A stretch of DNA of 64,000 nt from Candidatus Enterococcus myersii. GTDB lineage: Bacteria > Bacillota > Bacilli > Lactobacillales > Enterococcaceae. Positions within the stretch are counted from its first letter, which is position 1, and every line of letters begins with the position of its first letter. The DNA lies in contig NZ_JAFLVT010000017.1 in assembly GCF_017316025.1 (NCBI RefSeq), positions 27,153 to 91,152 on the forward strand, read 5' to 3'. Below the pieces are notes generated by a model. The model worked only from the letters and a program-made list of their open reading frames with translations, made no database searches and was not told the origin of the DNA. A program made the translations under genes and the position numbers. Positions 1 through 7,969 of this stretch are shown one piece after another.

Positions 1-165
1 ACCAAGAAACTGCTGAAATACCAGCAGCTCCCCATTCCATCGATAGGCCAGATTAAGTGTTAGAAACGCTGATTCCAACTGGATGAGTCTGAACCTGTAA
101 AATGCATTAGCAAAAACAAACGAAGGCGATTTAATTCGTGACTGCAAAAATTAGGAGGAATAAAG

Positions 166-460
166 ATGAGAAAAAATTCAAAGATTTTATGTATTTTAAC
201 GATGTTTTTCGTGTTATTACCGTTATTTTGGATATTTGGTGAAAAAGATGCAGCAGCGGCCATTGAAACGCAAACAGTCAAGCTGCACAAAAGACAGTTT
301 GAAAATTATCCCAATGAAAAAACGTCCAATTTAAAGTGAAGGTCAAAAAAAGTGGCCAAAGTTTTTAGTTACAAAAAATTGTTCCAAATCTTAACCAATT
401 GCAAGTGCAGTTACCCTATGAAAATAAATCTTCAATAGGAAAATTCGCAACGAAAATAAA
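166..460 (+). pseudogene. decayed secreted surface-protein (pilin-like) remnant
   Basis: An AGGAGG site at 153-158 precedes an ATG at 166. It opens a 57-residue reading frame (stop at 337-339) that starts with a clear signal peptide: a basic N-terminus, a hydrophobic run containing FFVLLPLFWIF, then an alanine-rich cleavage region and a segment beginning ETQTVKLHK. That start resembles the mature N-terminus of Gram-positive pilin-like proteins. One extra A in the A6 run at 317-322 would join the frame to a second one (VQFKVKVKKSGQSF), which then meets TAG; the same frame stays open beyond it. Two lesions plus the short length argue for a dead gene. Bases 1-165 hold only very short frames, possibly the tail of an upstream surface-protein gene. 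The pilin identity is an inference from the first 45 residues. Confidence 0.45.
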
Positions 461-463
461 TGA

Positions 464-494
464 CGAAATAAAAGACGAATTATTTCGGTTTTTT
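464..494 (+). terminator. intrinsic terminator
   Basis: Perfect 8-bp stem CGAAATAA/TTATTTCG followed by a T6 run. It closes the surface-protein remnant and insulates the next gene. Confidence 0.6.
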
Positions 495-548
495 CTTAAT
501 TGGTGTTAGATTTTAAAAGTAGTTTTTAGATGAAGGGAAGTCCTTAAA

Positions 549-923
549 GTGTTAAATGAAAAATTACTTGAAGTTTTAAATCATGAAGGTGCCGTTACTA
601 TTATTACCTCCAGCCAACAAGCACCAGGCTTTCATGCAGTGAACACGTGGAACAGTTATATCCATGTAATTGATGATAAATTATATATTCCAGCCGCAGG
701 TATGCATTCAACTGAAGCAGATGTAAAAAAGAATAATCAAGTGCTTGTCACACTAGGTAGTAAGGAAGTTGAAGGAACAGTCGGGGCTGGCGCGGGTTTT
801 CATATTCTTGGTCGTGCAAGTTTTATTACAGAAGGTCCCATTTATGATCAAATGAAAGCCGACTTGCCATTTTTATCCCGAGTATTAGAAATTACAGTTG
901 AAAAAGTCACGCAAAAAATTTAA
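549..923 (+). CDS. FMN-binding split-barrel protein (pyridoxamine phosphate oxidase-like)
   Basis: This 124-residue protein has the size and pattern of the small FMN-binding split-barrel family (pyridoxamine 5'-phosphate oxidase-like, as in flavoredoxins and the Desulfovibrio FMN-binding protein). Visible elements are the N-terminal helix EKLLEVLNHEG, a strand with HAVNTWNSYIHV, and the central segment IPAAGMHSTEADVKKNN that in the family contacts FMN phosphate. A GTG start is preceded by GAAGGGAAG at good spacing. It stands alone between two terminators, so it is monocistronic. It probably acts as a cytoplasmic flavin-binding redox or storage protein; the physiological substrate cannot be read from sequence. 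Confidence 0.8.
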   Translation: MLNEKLLEVLNHEGAVTIITSSQQAPGFHAVNTWNSYIHVIDDKLYIPAAGMHSTEADVKKNNQVLVTLGSKEVEGTVGAGAGFHILGRASFITEGPIYDQMKADLPFLSRVLEITVEKVTQKI

Positions 924-953
924 AGATTTTAGCATTTCTATATCACTAGATAG

Positions 954-998
954 CGCTTGTAGTACTAATGAATTCTATTAGCACTACAAGCGTTTTTT
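954..998 (+). terminator. intrinsic terminator
   Basis: Stem CGCTTGTAGT/ACTACAAGCG with a T6 run after the FMN-binding gene. The rest of the 924-1231 gap holds no gene that I can support. Confidence 0.8.
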
Positions 999-1231
999 AG
1001 CTGTTACACGTATATTTTTTTTACAAGGGAAAACGGTAATTTGACTGCTTTTGCGTTACCCGAACTTTTCAAACTCTCTGCTAAGAAATAAGCAAGCAGC
1101 TACGAAAATGAAAAGCCCTTTTAATAAATTTTGGTCTTATGTAGCAAGGTTGAAGGATTTTCTTATTGTTGCAGATTGTTTTGCGTCGCTTTTGCATTTT
1201 CTTTGGGCTACAATAAAATGGAGGTGAGATA

Positions 1232-2080
1232 ATGATTTTACAAACAATTTTATTATTATTCGGCGGTGCATTAGGTGGTATTTTAGGCGCTGTCTTGGGC
1301 ATTGGTGGTGGCATTATTTTGACGCCATTTTTGACTTTAGTCATTGGTCTGGATATCAAATATGCTATTGCAGCTAGCATTATTAGTGTGATTGCGACAA
1401 GTTCTGGGGCGACGATTGCCTATTTGAAAGACGATATGCTCAATTTGCGAATTGCAATGTTTTTGGAAATTGCAACAACGATTGGAGCGATTGTCGGGGC
1501 AATTTTAGCAAGTATAGTGGCACCCCAATTTCTTTTTGTTTTGTTTGGTGGTTTTTTATTATTTTCAGCAGTAAATATGATTCAAAAATTAGTAAATAAA
1601 AAGACAGAAAAGATTGCGGTAACTTCTGATCCATTGGCTGAAAAATTGAAACTCAATGGCTCTTACTTTGAAAAAACGACCCAGCAGAAAGTCGACTATC
1701 AAGTTGAAAAAGTACCAGCGGGGTTTGCCATGATGTTAGCAGCTGGTTTGGCTTCTGGTTTACTTGGTATTGGTAGTGGCGTTTTTAAAGTAACCGCAAT
1801 GGATACGATTATGAAGATGCCTTTAAAACCCTCCAGTGCTACGAGTAATTTGATGATGGGAGTAACTGCGGCGGCATCGGCAATGGTCTATTTTTTCAAC
1901 GGCACGATTATTCCAGAGGTTGCAGCACCACTTTCATTAGGGGTTCTAGCTGGAGCACTGCTAGGTTCTCGCATTATGCAGCACTTGCAACCAAAATGGA
2001 TTCGTTTCATCTTTATTCCCGTCTTGGTTTTAATGGGACTACAAATGGTCTTACGCGGATTTGGGGTGAATATTGGATGA
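1232..2080 (+). CDS. TauE/SafE-family anion exporter/permease
   Basis: A 282-residue polytopic membrane protein of the TauE/SafE (DUF81) family, which moves sulfite, sulfoacetate or related organosulfur anions. It has the two internally related halves typical of the family, each opening with a glycine-rich helix: GGALGGILGAVLGIGGG near residue 10 and LAAGLASGLLGIGSG near residue 170. A charged cytoplasmic loop (about residues 120-165) separates them. GGAGGTGAG precedes the ATG. Its stop overlaps the start of the DUF1634 gene in an ATGA, so the two are translationally coupled and probably form one membrane complex. Substrate not determinable here. Confidence 0.85.
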   Translation: MILQTILLLFGGALGGILGAVLGIGGGIILTPFLTLVIGLDIKYAIAASIISVIATSSGATIAYLKDDMLNLRIAMFLEIATTIGAIVGAILASIVAPQFLFVLFGGFLLFSAVNMIQKLVNKKTEKIAVTSDPLAEKLKLNGSYFEKTTQQKVDYQVEKVPAGFAMMLAAGLASGLLGIGSGVFKVTAMDTIMKMPLKPSSATSNLMMGVTAAASAMVYFFNGTIIPEVAAPLSLGVLAGALLGSRIMQHLQPKWIRFIFIPVLVLMGLQMVLRGFGVNIG

Positions 2081-2454
2081 GGACAAGTAATGAGCAAAAA
2101 GAAATTCAAGCAGTCGAGTTTGCAATTGGGAAAATTTTACGCATTGGGGTAATTGTTTCGGCTGCGATCATCTTTTTTGGTTTAGTTTTACTTTTAACAA
2201 AAGGTGGGACTGGCTATAAATTAAACGAAACACCCAATACGTTGACCTTAATTTTGACTGGATTATGGGCCTTAAAACCCGGGGCCTATATTATGGCTGG
2301 AATTTTTTGTCTAATCTTAACACCAGTCCTCCGGGTAGTGGTTTCAATCTATGCTTTTTTGAAAGAAAAGGACTATTTATATGTCACCATTACCATAATA
2401 GTTTTAATTATCTTATTGATTGGTATTTTTACGGGCTTTGTCGAAAGAAAATAG
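2077..2454 (+). CDS. DUF1634 membrane protein, partner of TauE/SafE
   Basis: A 125-residue protein with three hydrophobic helices (about residues 22-42, 65-90 and 100-122) and the DUF1634 pattern, including VEFAIGKILRIGV at the N-terminus and a TPVLRVVVSIYAF segment. DUF1634 genes commonly follow TauE/SafE genes. The start chosen is the ATG at 2077, which overlaps the upstream stop (ATGA). An in-frame ATG at 1996 lies deep inside the exporter gene and is not credible. Function unknown; coupling suggests an accessory subunit of the exporter. Confidence 0.8.
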   Translation: MRTSNEQKEIQAVEFAIGKILRIGVIVSAAIIFFGLVLLLTKGGTGYKLNETPNTLTLILTGLWALKPGAYIMAGIFCLILTPVLRVVVSIYAFLKEKDYLYVTITIIVLIILLIGIFTGFVERK

Positions 2455-2464
2455 TAAAAAATTT

Positions 2465-2540
2465 GGACCGCATAAATGACACAGTAAAATAGCATTGGCT
2501 ACTAGGCTAGTGGTGTCAGTTTATGGGTCCATTTTTATTT
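2465..2540 (+). terminator. intrinsic terminator, long imperfect stem
   Basis: GGACCGCATAAATGACAC pairs imperfectly with GTGTCAGTTTATGGGTCC across a 35-nt apical region and is followed by ATTTTTATTTT. It ends the TauE-DUF1634 unit. Confidence 0.65.
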
Positions 2541-2622
2541 TCATAATAAAATTTATTTACTCCGTGTTTCAATTGAAATTTTGGTCTTGTAGTAGGTAAC
2601 AACATGAGGATGCAAAGTTTTT

Positions 2623-2943
2623 TTAATGCCCACTAGTGACTTTGATCCCAATAATTCCCACCAGCAATAACGCTACGAATAACCAAGTTAAAGGTGCTAA
2701 TTTATCATGGAAAAAAACCACACCGACGATGATGGAGCCAACAGCGCCAATTCCTGTCCAAACTGGATAAGAAAGACTCATTGGCAACACCTTAATAGCT
2801 TTTGATAAAAATAAAAAACTGGCGATCATCCCTAAAATTGTATAAATCGAATAGTCCAGCTTGGCAAAACCTTCACTCGCTTTCATCATCGTTGACCAAA
2901 AGACTTCTAAAATACCTGCTAACCCTAAATAAATCCACGCCAT
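2623..2943 (-). CDS. gdx: SMR-family exporter, Gdx/SugE (guanidinium) type
   Basis: A 106-residue, four-helix small multidrug resistance protein. The first helix carries the essential glutamate in GILEVFWSTMMK, followed by GF, and the third segment reads YPVWTGIGAVGS. Both are hallmarks of the Gdx (formerly SugE) subtype, which exports guanidinium in exchange for protons, rather than EmrE-like drug pumps. The ATG at 2943 is chosen because AGGAGG lies at 2953-2958; a frame ten codons longer has no ribosome binding site. Some organisms encode paired SMR subunits, but only one is present here, which fits a homodimer of dual topology. Upstream on the same strand is a promoter and a two-hairpin, terminator-ended leader that could be its riboswitch. 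Confidence 0.85.
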   Translation of the reverse strand: MAWIYLGLAGILEVFWSTMMKASEGFAKLDYSIYTILGMIASFLFLSKAIKVLPMSLSYPVWTGIGAVGSIIVGVVFFHDKLAPLTWLFVALLLVGIIGIKVTSGH

Positions 2944-3093
2944 TTTAATGCGCCTCCTAAATATTTTTAGCAAATGGTGTCCTACTTTTTGTAAAAGGAT
3001 ACCTTAAACTAGGGACAATGAATTTTTGAAAAATAGTGTCAGTTTCAAAAATGTTGCCTCAATATAAAGGTCCTCTGATCAGCAAGACAAAAT

Positions 3094-3165
3094 AAAAAAA
3101 GAGGGCACCATTCCTACAAAGACCTAACGGAATGGTTTCCTCTTTAAGCTGCCCGGTAGCAGCGA
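3094..3165 (-). promoter_or_regulatory. candidate guanidine riboswitch (class IV/mepA-like) with terminator
   Basis: Read on the minus strand: a short hairpin GCTGC-TACCGG-GCAGC (3163-3148), a linker TTAAA, then a long hairpin GAGG-AA-ACCATTCC...GGAATGGT-GC-CCTC (3142-3101), then T7. A good promoter lies just upstream and the Gdx exporter gene starts about 150 nt downstream. The second stem is thus a transcription terminator inside the leader of an exporter gene. ACC in the first loop can pair with GGU in the second loop (GTTAGGTCTTT). Two hairpins with a loop-loop contact overlapping a terminator is the architecture described for guanidine-IV RNAs. Assignment to that class is from memory of the family layout. 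The alternative is a plain terminator of proC. Confidence 0.5.
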
Positions 3166-3187
3166 ATAATTGATTTGCTTGATTGAA

Positions 3188-3215
3188 ATTTTAGCACAAG
3201 GGGGCAAAAAGTCAA
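3188..3215 (-). promoter_or_regulatory. sigma-A promoter for the gdx leader
   Basis: Minus strand: TTGACT (3215-3210), 16-nt spacer, then an extended minus-10 TGCTAAAAT with TAAAAT at 3193-3188. Transcription would begin near 3181 and enter the hairpin element directly. Confidence 0.65.
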
Positions 3216-3257
3216 TTGGTGTCACTCAAATGAGCAAATTCTTACTGATTTCTGACA

Positions 3258-4040
3258 CTATTCTGACATTGTTGCATCAATTGCGGCAATTAAAGCATGA
3301 CGAAAGTTGTTTGCTTCTAAAGCAGCTACCCCGCGAATTGTGGAACCACCTGGTGACGTAACGCCATCTTTTAGTGCTGCAGGGTGAATTTTACTTTCTA
3401 TGGCTAACTTCGCTGTTCCTTGCAACATTTGTTCCACTAATTCATAAGCTAACTCGCGTTTTAAGCCATGAAGCACCCCAGCATCGCCTAAACTTTCAAT
3501 GAACATCGCAACAAAAGCTGGCGTGCAGCCAGCAATAGAACCCACAATTTCTAAGTCAGTTTCTGGTACCTCATAGACAGAACCGAGTGGGGCTAAACTT
3601 TTTAGAATAAATTCCTTCGCTTCTTGTTTGATATTTTTTGTAAAACTTATTCCCAAAACACCTGCGCCAACTTGAACAGGGGTGTTCGGAATGCAGTGAG
3701 CAAAAGGATAATCTGTTCCAAGCACTGCTTTCATGTCACTTAAAGTTACGCCACCAGCTACGGAAACAATTGGAATATTCTTGGCTAATACAGTTTGGGG
3801 CAACGATTTTAAAATGGGTAGGACACTGCTATTATTGGTCGCAATGATCAGTAAATCCATGGCAGTTAAATCAGATAAATCAGTTAACAGCGTGAAACCC
3901 AATTCCTTTTGTAAATTTTCTGCGGTTTGGCTGTGACCTGCTTTAACGTAAATATCTAAAGCGGCTACCTTGTCATCATGAAGCATCCCTTTAATTAGCG
4001 CACTCCCAATTTGACCCGCACCAAAAAACGCAATTTTCAT
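3258..4040 (-). CDS. proC: pyrroline-5-carboxylate reductase
   Basis: Catalyses the last step of proline synthesis, NAD(P)H-dependent reduction of 1-pyrroline-5-carboxylate. The 260-residue length is normal. The N-terminus MKIAFFGAGQIGSALIKG is the Rossmann glycine-rich motif. The C-terminal dimerisation domain has CTPAFVAMFIESLGDAGVLHG and the active-site segment KDGVTSPGGSTIRGVAALE, matching the family SPGGTT signature. AGGAGGAATT precedes the ATG. No proA or proB is adjacent, so glutamate-derived precursor would come from genes elsewhere or from ornithine. Confidence 0.93.
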   Translation of the reverse strand: MKIAFFGAGQIGSALIKGMLHDDKVAALDIYVKAGHSQTAENLQKELGFTLLTDLSDLTAMDLLIIATNNSSVLPILKSLPQTVLAKNIPIVSVAGGVTLSDMKAVLGTDYPFAHCIPNTPVQVGAGVLGISFTKNIKQEAKEFILKSLAPLGSVYEVPETDLEIVGSIAGCTPAFVAMFIESLGDAGVLHGLKRELAYELVEQMLQGTAKLAIESKIHPAALKDGVTSPGGSTIRGVAALEANNFRHALIAAIDATMSE

Positions 4041-4071
4041 CTAAATTCCTCCTCATAATCAATTAAAAATT

Positions 4072-4830
4072 TTAGCGAAGTTGTAAATCATGGTTGAAAT
4101 AATTTTTATACGCTTTGTAACCGGCGATAATTGCACCAAGGCTTGTAGTTGAAAGTAACATAAAAGTTACCATGATTTGATATTTGATCGCATGTACAGG
4201 ATCAACGCCGGCAAAAATCAGACCCGACATCATGCCCGGCAAGCTTACTAACCCCACCGTTTTGGCAGAGTCAATAGTCGGCTGCATCGCTGTTTTAATA
4301 CTTTCTTGCAAAATCGGTAAAGCGGCTAGTTTTACCGGAGCGCCAAGCGCAAGTTTTTCTAAAACCTGCTGTCTTTGGTCATGGAACTTAGCGTACAAAT
4401 TGCGATAACATAAGCCAATCGCAATCATAGCGTTACTAGCTATCATACCGCTAATTGGAATAATTTGCGAAGGAATGAATTTGATTGCCCCTGTTGCAAT
4501 TAAAACGCCCATAGTAAGATAAGTGCTAATAAAAATTGCCACAAGGGAATCAAGAAAATGTTTATGAATGCTGGGGTTACGTTTATGGGCATTCCAAGCA
4601 GCATTTAAAACAATGAAAAAACTCATGCAGGTTGTTAACCAGAAATTATTGACTTGAAATAAATATTTTAAAAGATAACCGACAATAAATAATTGAATAA
4701 CAGCCCGTAATATACTGTAAAAAATATCGCGACTTAAGCCCAATTGCTCCTTATAGCTAATGGCAACTGCAACTAAGACCAAAAAAAAGGCTAAAACTAA
4801 TGACTGATTATTAACGGCTAATTGATTCAT
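4072..4830 (-). CDS. fetB: FetB-type ABC exporter permease (UPF0014)
   Basis: A 252-residue membrane protein with about seven hydrophobic segments and the UPF0014/FetB signature VSLPGMMSGLIFAGVDPVHAI near residue 200. In E. coli FetAB exports iron and protects against peroxide stress. The gene starts 20 bp inside the upstream ATPase gene, a normal coupled overlap. The permease forms a homodimer with two FetA subunits. Substrate (iron or another metal) is inferred by family only. Confidence 0.82.
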   Translation of the reverse strand: MNQLAVNNQSLVLAFFLVLVAVAISYKEQLGLSRDIFYSILRAVIQLFIVGYLLKYLFQVNNFWLTTCMSFFIVLNAAWNAHKRNPSIHKHFLDSLVAIFISTYLTMGVLIATGAIKFIPSQIIPISGMIASNAMIAIGLCYRNLYAKFHDQRQQVLEKLALGAPVKLAALPILQESIKTAMQPTIDSAKTVGLVSLPGMMSGLIFAGVDPVHAIKYQIMVTFMLLSTTSLGAIIAGYKAYKNYFNHDLQLR

Positions 4831-5464
4831 TGGTGATTTTCCCCTTTTCTAACCACAATATTTTGCTGGCACTGTGAATTTCTGCTGGATCGTGGGTCAC
4901 TTGGATGATGGTGATGTTTTCTTTTTGAAGTGTTGCAATCAAATTGTGGACAATCCTTTTACTTTTTTCATCTAAGCCGACCGTTACCTCATCCAATAAT
5001 AAAACTTTAGGTAAAAACATAATATTACGAATTAAGGCGACCCGTTGTTTTTCACCACCGGAAAGTTCAGTGATTTTTTTGGCGAGGTAGTTCTGAGGTA
5101 AGGCGACAAGCTGTAACAATTCTTCGGCTCGTTGATGATTGAAATCTTGATTACGAACAGTGGCAGGAAAAGATAAGTTATCGTAAACTGTTTTTCCAAA
5201 AAGACTTGGCTGTTGAAAGCAGTAGGAAACTTGTTGCCGATAAGTAGCTATCTCATAATCAGACTGCTTGTTATCCTCAAAATAAATCGTGCCAGCAGTT
5301 GGTGTGAGTAACGTCGCAATTAATTTGAGCAGTGTGCTTTTACCACCACCGGAAGGCCCAGTTAAAGTTAAAAATTCTCCTTGTGATAAAGTGAAACTGA
5401 TTTGATCGATAATCTTTTGATTTTCAACGGTGTATTCCACCTCAGATAGACGTAATAATGACAT
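4811..5464 (-). CDS. fetA: FetA-type ABC exporter ATP-binding protein
   Basis: A 217-residue ABC ATPase. Walker A is GPSGGGKST, the Q-loop is in CFQQPSLFG, the signature is LSGGEKQRVAL, Walker B is VLLLDEVTVGLD, and the switch histidine is in VTHD. The compact size and the downstream UPF0014 permease identify the FetAB system. AAGGAG precedes the ATG at 5464; a frame eight codons longer lacks a site. Probably transcribed with fetB from the gap 5465-5727, where no metal-responsive operator is obvious. Confidence 0.82.
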   Translation of the reverse strand: MSLLRLSEVEYTVENQKIIDQISFTLSQGEFLTLTGPSGGGKSTLLKLIATLLTPTAGTIYFEDNKQSDYEIATYRQQVSYCFQQPSLFGKTVYDNLSFPATVRNQDFNHQRAEELLQLVALPQNYLAKKITELSGGEKQRVALIRNIMFLPKVLLLDEVTVGLDEKSKRIVHNLIATLQKENITIIQVTHDPAEIHSASKILWLEKGKITNESISR

Positions 5465-5727
5465 AAAATTCTCCTTAGTTTTAATCATTCAACTATTTAT
5501 TTTAAATGAGTTAGTTGTTAAATTCTATTGACAGGACTTAAATGAAAAAGGCTATCAATCATGTAGAAGTGGGCAAAAAATTACAATAAAAATGTTTTAA
5601 GCAGCCATGAATTCCTGCAAGCCCTCTTTTTAGAACAGATGCTTTACAAAGTGAAGTTGTCAGCAGACTTTTGGTGTAAGTTCGTTATAATAAAATTGGC
5701 AAGTTGTTTTAAAGGAGAGGGTAATCA

Positions 5728-6522
5728 ATGGTAGCAATTAAAGTCGTAATGAGTGATGTAGATGGCACAATTTTGAATTTTCACCACCAAATTAGTAATA
5801 ATTTAAAAAATGAAGTCAAGAAATTAACAGCCAAAGGCATTCCTTTTGTTTTAGCTTCAGCTCGTTCACCAGAAGGAATGAAACAAATTAGTCGTGAGTT
5901 AGCACTGGAAAATGTGCCACTTGTGGCTTTTAACGGAGCTTTGATTTTAAAAGAGGCTACGACTATTTTTACCAAGCCCCTTGAAAAATATGAGGTTATG
6001 CGGATCCTCACGTTATTAGCGGCTCATTTTCCTAACATCGGAATTAATCTTTATAGTGAAAACAACTGGTACGTCAATAAAGTCGATGAGCACATCAAAG
6101 GTGAAAGCAAAATTACGCAATTAACACCAAAAGTTGCAGATTTAGCTTCTTTAGCGGCAACTGTGCCGGTCCATAAATTGCTTTTAATCGCAAGTGAAGC
6201 TGAGATTAGTGCAGCCTATGAATTTTTAACACCTCAAGTAACCACTAGTGCACTTTATTTATCAAAAGAAAATTATTTAGAAATAACGCATCGCGCGGTT
6301 TCAAAAGCTGAAGCACTACGAAAGATTGCAGCTTATTATCAAATAACTTGCAGAGAAATTATGGCCTTTGGAGACAATTACAATGATCTACCTATGCTAA
6401 AAGCAGCTGGTATTGGCATTGCGATGGCAAATGCGCCCCTTGCAGTAAAAAAAGCCGCAGACAAAGTAACCAAAACAAATGACGAAGATGGTGTGGCTTC
6501 TGTTTTAGCAAAACTACAATGA
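5728..6522 (+). CDS. Cof-type HAD phosphatase
   Basis: A 264-residue HAD hydrolase of the Cof (IIB) subfamily, acting on sugar phosphates, FMN or other phosphometabolites in the cytoplasm. Motif I is SDVDGTIL with both catalytic aspartates; motif IV is FGDNYNDLPML near residue 215. The alpha/beta cap domain lies between (about residues 85-185). AGGAGAGG precedes the ATG. Paralogues of this class are numerous in Lactobacillales and individual substrates are rarely predictable. It is monocistronic, with a weak terminator downstream. Confidence 0.85.
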   Translation: MVAIKVVMSDVDGTILNFHHQISNNLKNEVKKLTAKGIPFVLASARSPEGMKQISRELALENVPLVAFNGALILKEATTIFTKPLEKYEVMRILTLLAAHFPNIGINLYSENNWYVNKVDEHIKGESKITQLTPKVADLASLAATVPVHKLLLIASEAEISAAYEFLTPQVTTSALYLSKENYLEITHRAVSKAEALRKIAAYYQITCREIMAFGDNYNDLPMLKAAGIGIAMANAPLAVKKAADKVTKTNDEDGVASVLAKLQ

Positions 6523-6542
6523 CGATAACAAAAAAAGAAAAG

Positions 6543-6582
6543 AGGGACTAATTTTTGTCCCTAAAAAATTGCGGTTTTTTTT
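6543..6582 (+). terminator. probable terminator
   Basis: AGGGAC/GTCCCT stem followed by a small A6/T6 hairpin and T-run downstream of the HAD gene. Confidence 0.5.
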
Positions 6583-6773
6583 ATCGCCGATTAAAATTTT
6601 GAAAAATTGTCCTACATGCTTATTTTAATAGCTTGTTTTATTTAAAAATCGGGAAGTATTAAACTTGCGATTGTTACCGTAATGTAAAAATTATTTGAAT
6701 AATCAGTGAATTTTATTTACAAGCGTTATTTTACATGGTATAACCTTCCAAAAGAGAGTTTGAGGTGGTTCCC

Positions 6774-6953
6774 ATGAAAAAAGAAGAAGTGTGTATCAAT
6801 GCGATTTATGAAGCAGATGTGATTGGTTATGAGGAACGAAAAACAGTCAAAGTTATTAGTATTTTAGAGCGAACTGTAACGGTCGAAGTTTTAGATTGCG
6901 GGCTGGTGGCCTTAGCAAAAATTGCCACGATGGAAGCTGCACTGACTGCTTAA
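6774..6953 (+). CDS. small protein of unknown function (59 aa)
   Basis: A 59-residue reading frame whose ATG at 6774 follows GAGGTGG at 6762-6767. An alternative GTG lies three codons upstream but overlaps the ribosome binding site. The product is soluble, rich in alternating hydrophobic residues (VKVISILERTVTVEVLDCG) and looks beta-stranded, with two cysteines (CINA near the start and VLDCGL). I recognise no family. It stands alone, at least 240 bp from the neighbours on both sides. Codon use resembles adjacent genes. Confidence 0.55.
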   Translation: MKKEEVCINAIYEADVIGYEERKTVKVISILERTVTVEVLDCGLVALAKIATMEAALTA

Positions 6954-7127
6954 GTAAAAGTTTTATTTAAAGAATAAGGTGAAATTTGCTTGTTTTGATC
7001 TCTTTGGTTGTCTTAATTTTTACGTCATAAAGACAAAACTAGACTTTCAATTTTATAAACTTTCATCTGGAGTGTAGCGGAAAATAATTAAAAAAGGGCT
7101 TATGTAGTTGTAGTCCAGCAGAAATAA

Positions 7128-7192
7128 AAAAATACTCAAAAGTTTGATTTCTCACGGTGATTAAGGTTAGATTCATTCTTTTGAGTATTTTT
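7128..7192. terminator. bidirectional terminator
   Basis: AATACTCAAAAG (7131-7142) pairs with CTTTTGAGTATT (7178-7189), with A-run on the left and T-run on the right. It serves the small ORF on plus and the membrane-protein gene on minus. Confidence 0.75.
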
Positions 7193-7207
7193 ATTTACAG
7201 CAAAAAA

Positions 7208-7867
7208 TTATTTTTTTCTTGGCAAGACGGTGATGCGGTAATTATCGAAGTAGCTCGCATCGCCTCTACATTGGGTAAAAGCAAAGATACCCATAATAAG
7301 TGCACCAATGGTGTTGGTTAATAAATCGCCCATGGTATCCATTAAAGCCGCGCGGCCAACAAGATCAACACCACTAGCCCGGTAACGTTGTAAATTCATA
7401 TCGCCAATGGTGTCACAAAGAAATTCCCAAAATTCCCAGAAAACACCGCAGACACCAGCAAAAGCAAAACCAAAAAGTAAAAACAACCAAGGGGAAACAT
7501 CTTTACTTTGCGCCTTGTTTAACGCAATAGCAGCAATGCCATAGCCAAGGGCAGTTAAAACCATCGGGCTGATACTGTGGAGTAATTTGTCCCACCAACT
7601 GATATAGGCAATTAAGTGTAGACAAGTTCCTAAAAATACTGAAATTAATAAAAAGAACCAGTAAAAGATAACAATCATAGCTGGAATTTCAATGCGGAGA
7701 AACTTACGGCATAATTGCGGTAAATAAATCAGAATAATCCCGGCAAGACATTCTACAAAGACTACTGGGGAATCTGTTCGGGCTTTTGTCACCAGCTCAA
7801 AAAAGTTAAATGCTAAGACAAAAAGTCCAAAAGTCAGTAAACCCAGTTGGATTTTTTTAATATTCAT
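7208..7867 (-). CDS. DUF2238/YjdF-like integral membrane protein
   Basis: A 219-residue protein with six to seven hydrophobic helices. The segments WWDKLLHSISPMVL, GVFWEFWEFLCDTIGDMN and DTMGDLLTNTIGALI match the conserved acidic/histidine clusters of the DUF2238 (YjdF-like) membrane family, whose function is not established. The charged residues sit in membrane helices, which suggests metal or proton binding. It lies alone, separated by about 100 bp from the convergently oriented alpha/beta hydrolase operon upstream. Transport and membrane-enzyme roles are both possible. Confidence 0.65.
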   Translation of the reverse strand: MNIKKIQLGLLTFGLFVLAFNFFELVTKARTDSPVVFVECLAGIILIYLPQLCRKFLRIEIPAMIVIFYWFFLLISVFLGTCLHLIAYISWWDKLLHSISPMVLTALGYGIAAIALNKAQSKDVSPWLFLLFGFAFAGVCGVFWEFWEFLCDTIGDMNLQRYRASGVDLVGRAALMDTMGDLLTNTIGALIMGIFAFTQCRGDASYFDNYRITVLPRKK

Positions 7868-7969
7868 AAACAGACCTCCAACAAAAGTGTCAACAGTAAC
7901 TGTTGCAATAAGTGCTAAATTCAGTATACCAAAGATACTGTGATTACTGAATTAAGAGCCATTTTAAAG

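Noticed and set aside
1..165. LPXTG-like tail of an upstream surface protein
   Set aside because: Short frames contain IPTG- or PIPSIG-like strings, but no hydrophobic helix or basic tail follows.
1192..1219. TTGCAT-N16-TAAAAT as promoter of the TauE/SafE gene
   Set aside because: Transcription would start inside the ribosome binding site only a few bases before the start codon, so it cannot serve this gene as read.
3094..3165. T-box, TPP, FMN or SAM leader
   Set aside because: None of their conserved sequences are present; only the two-hairpin guanidine-IV-like layout fits.
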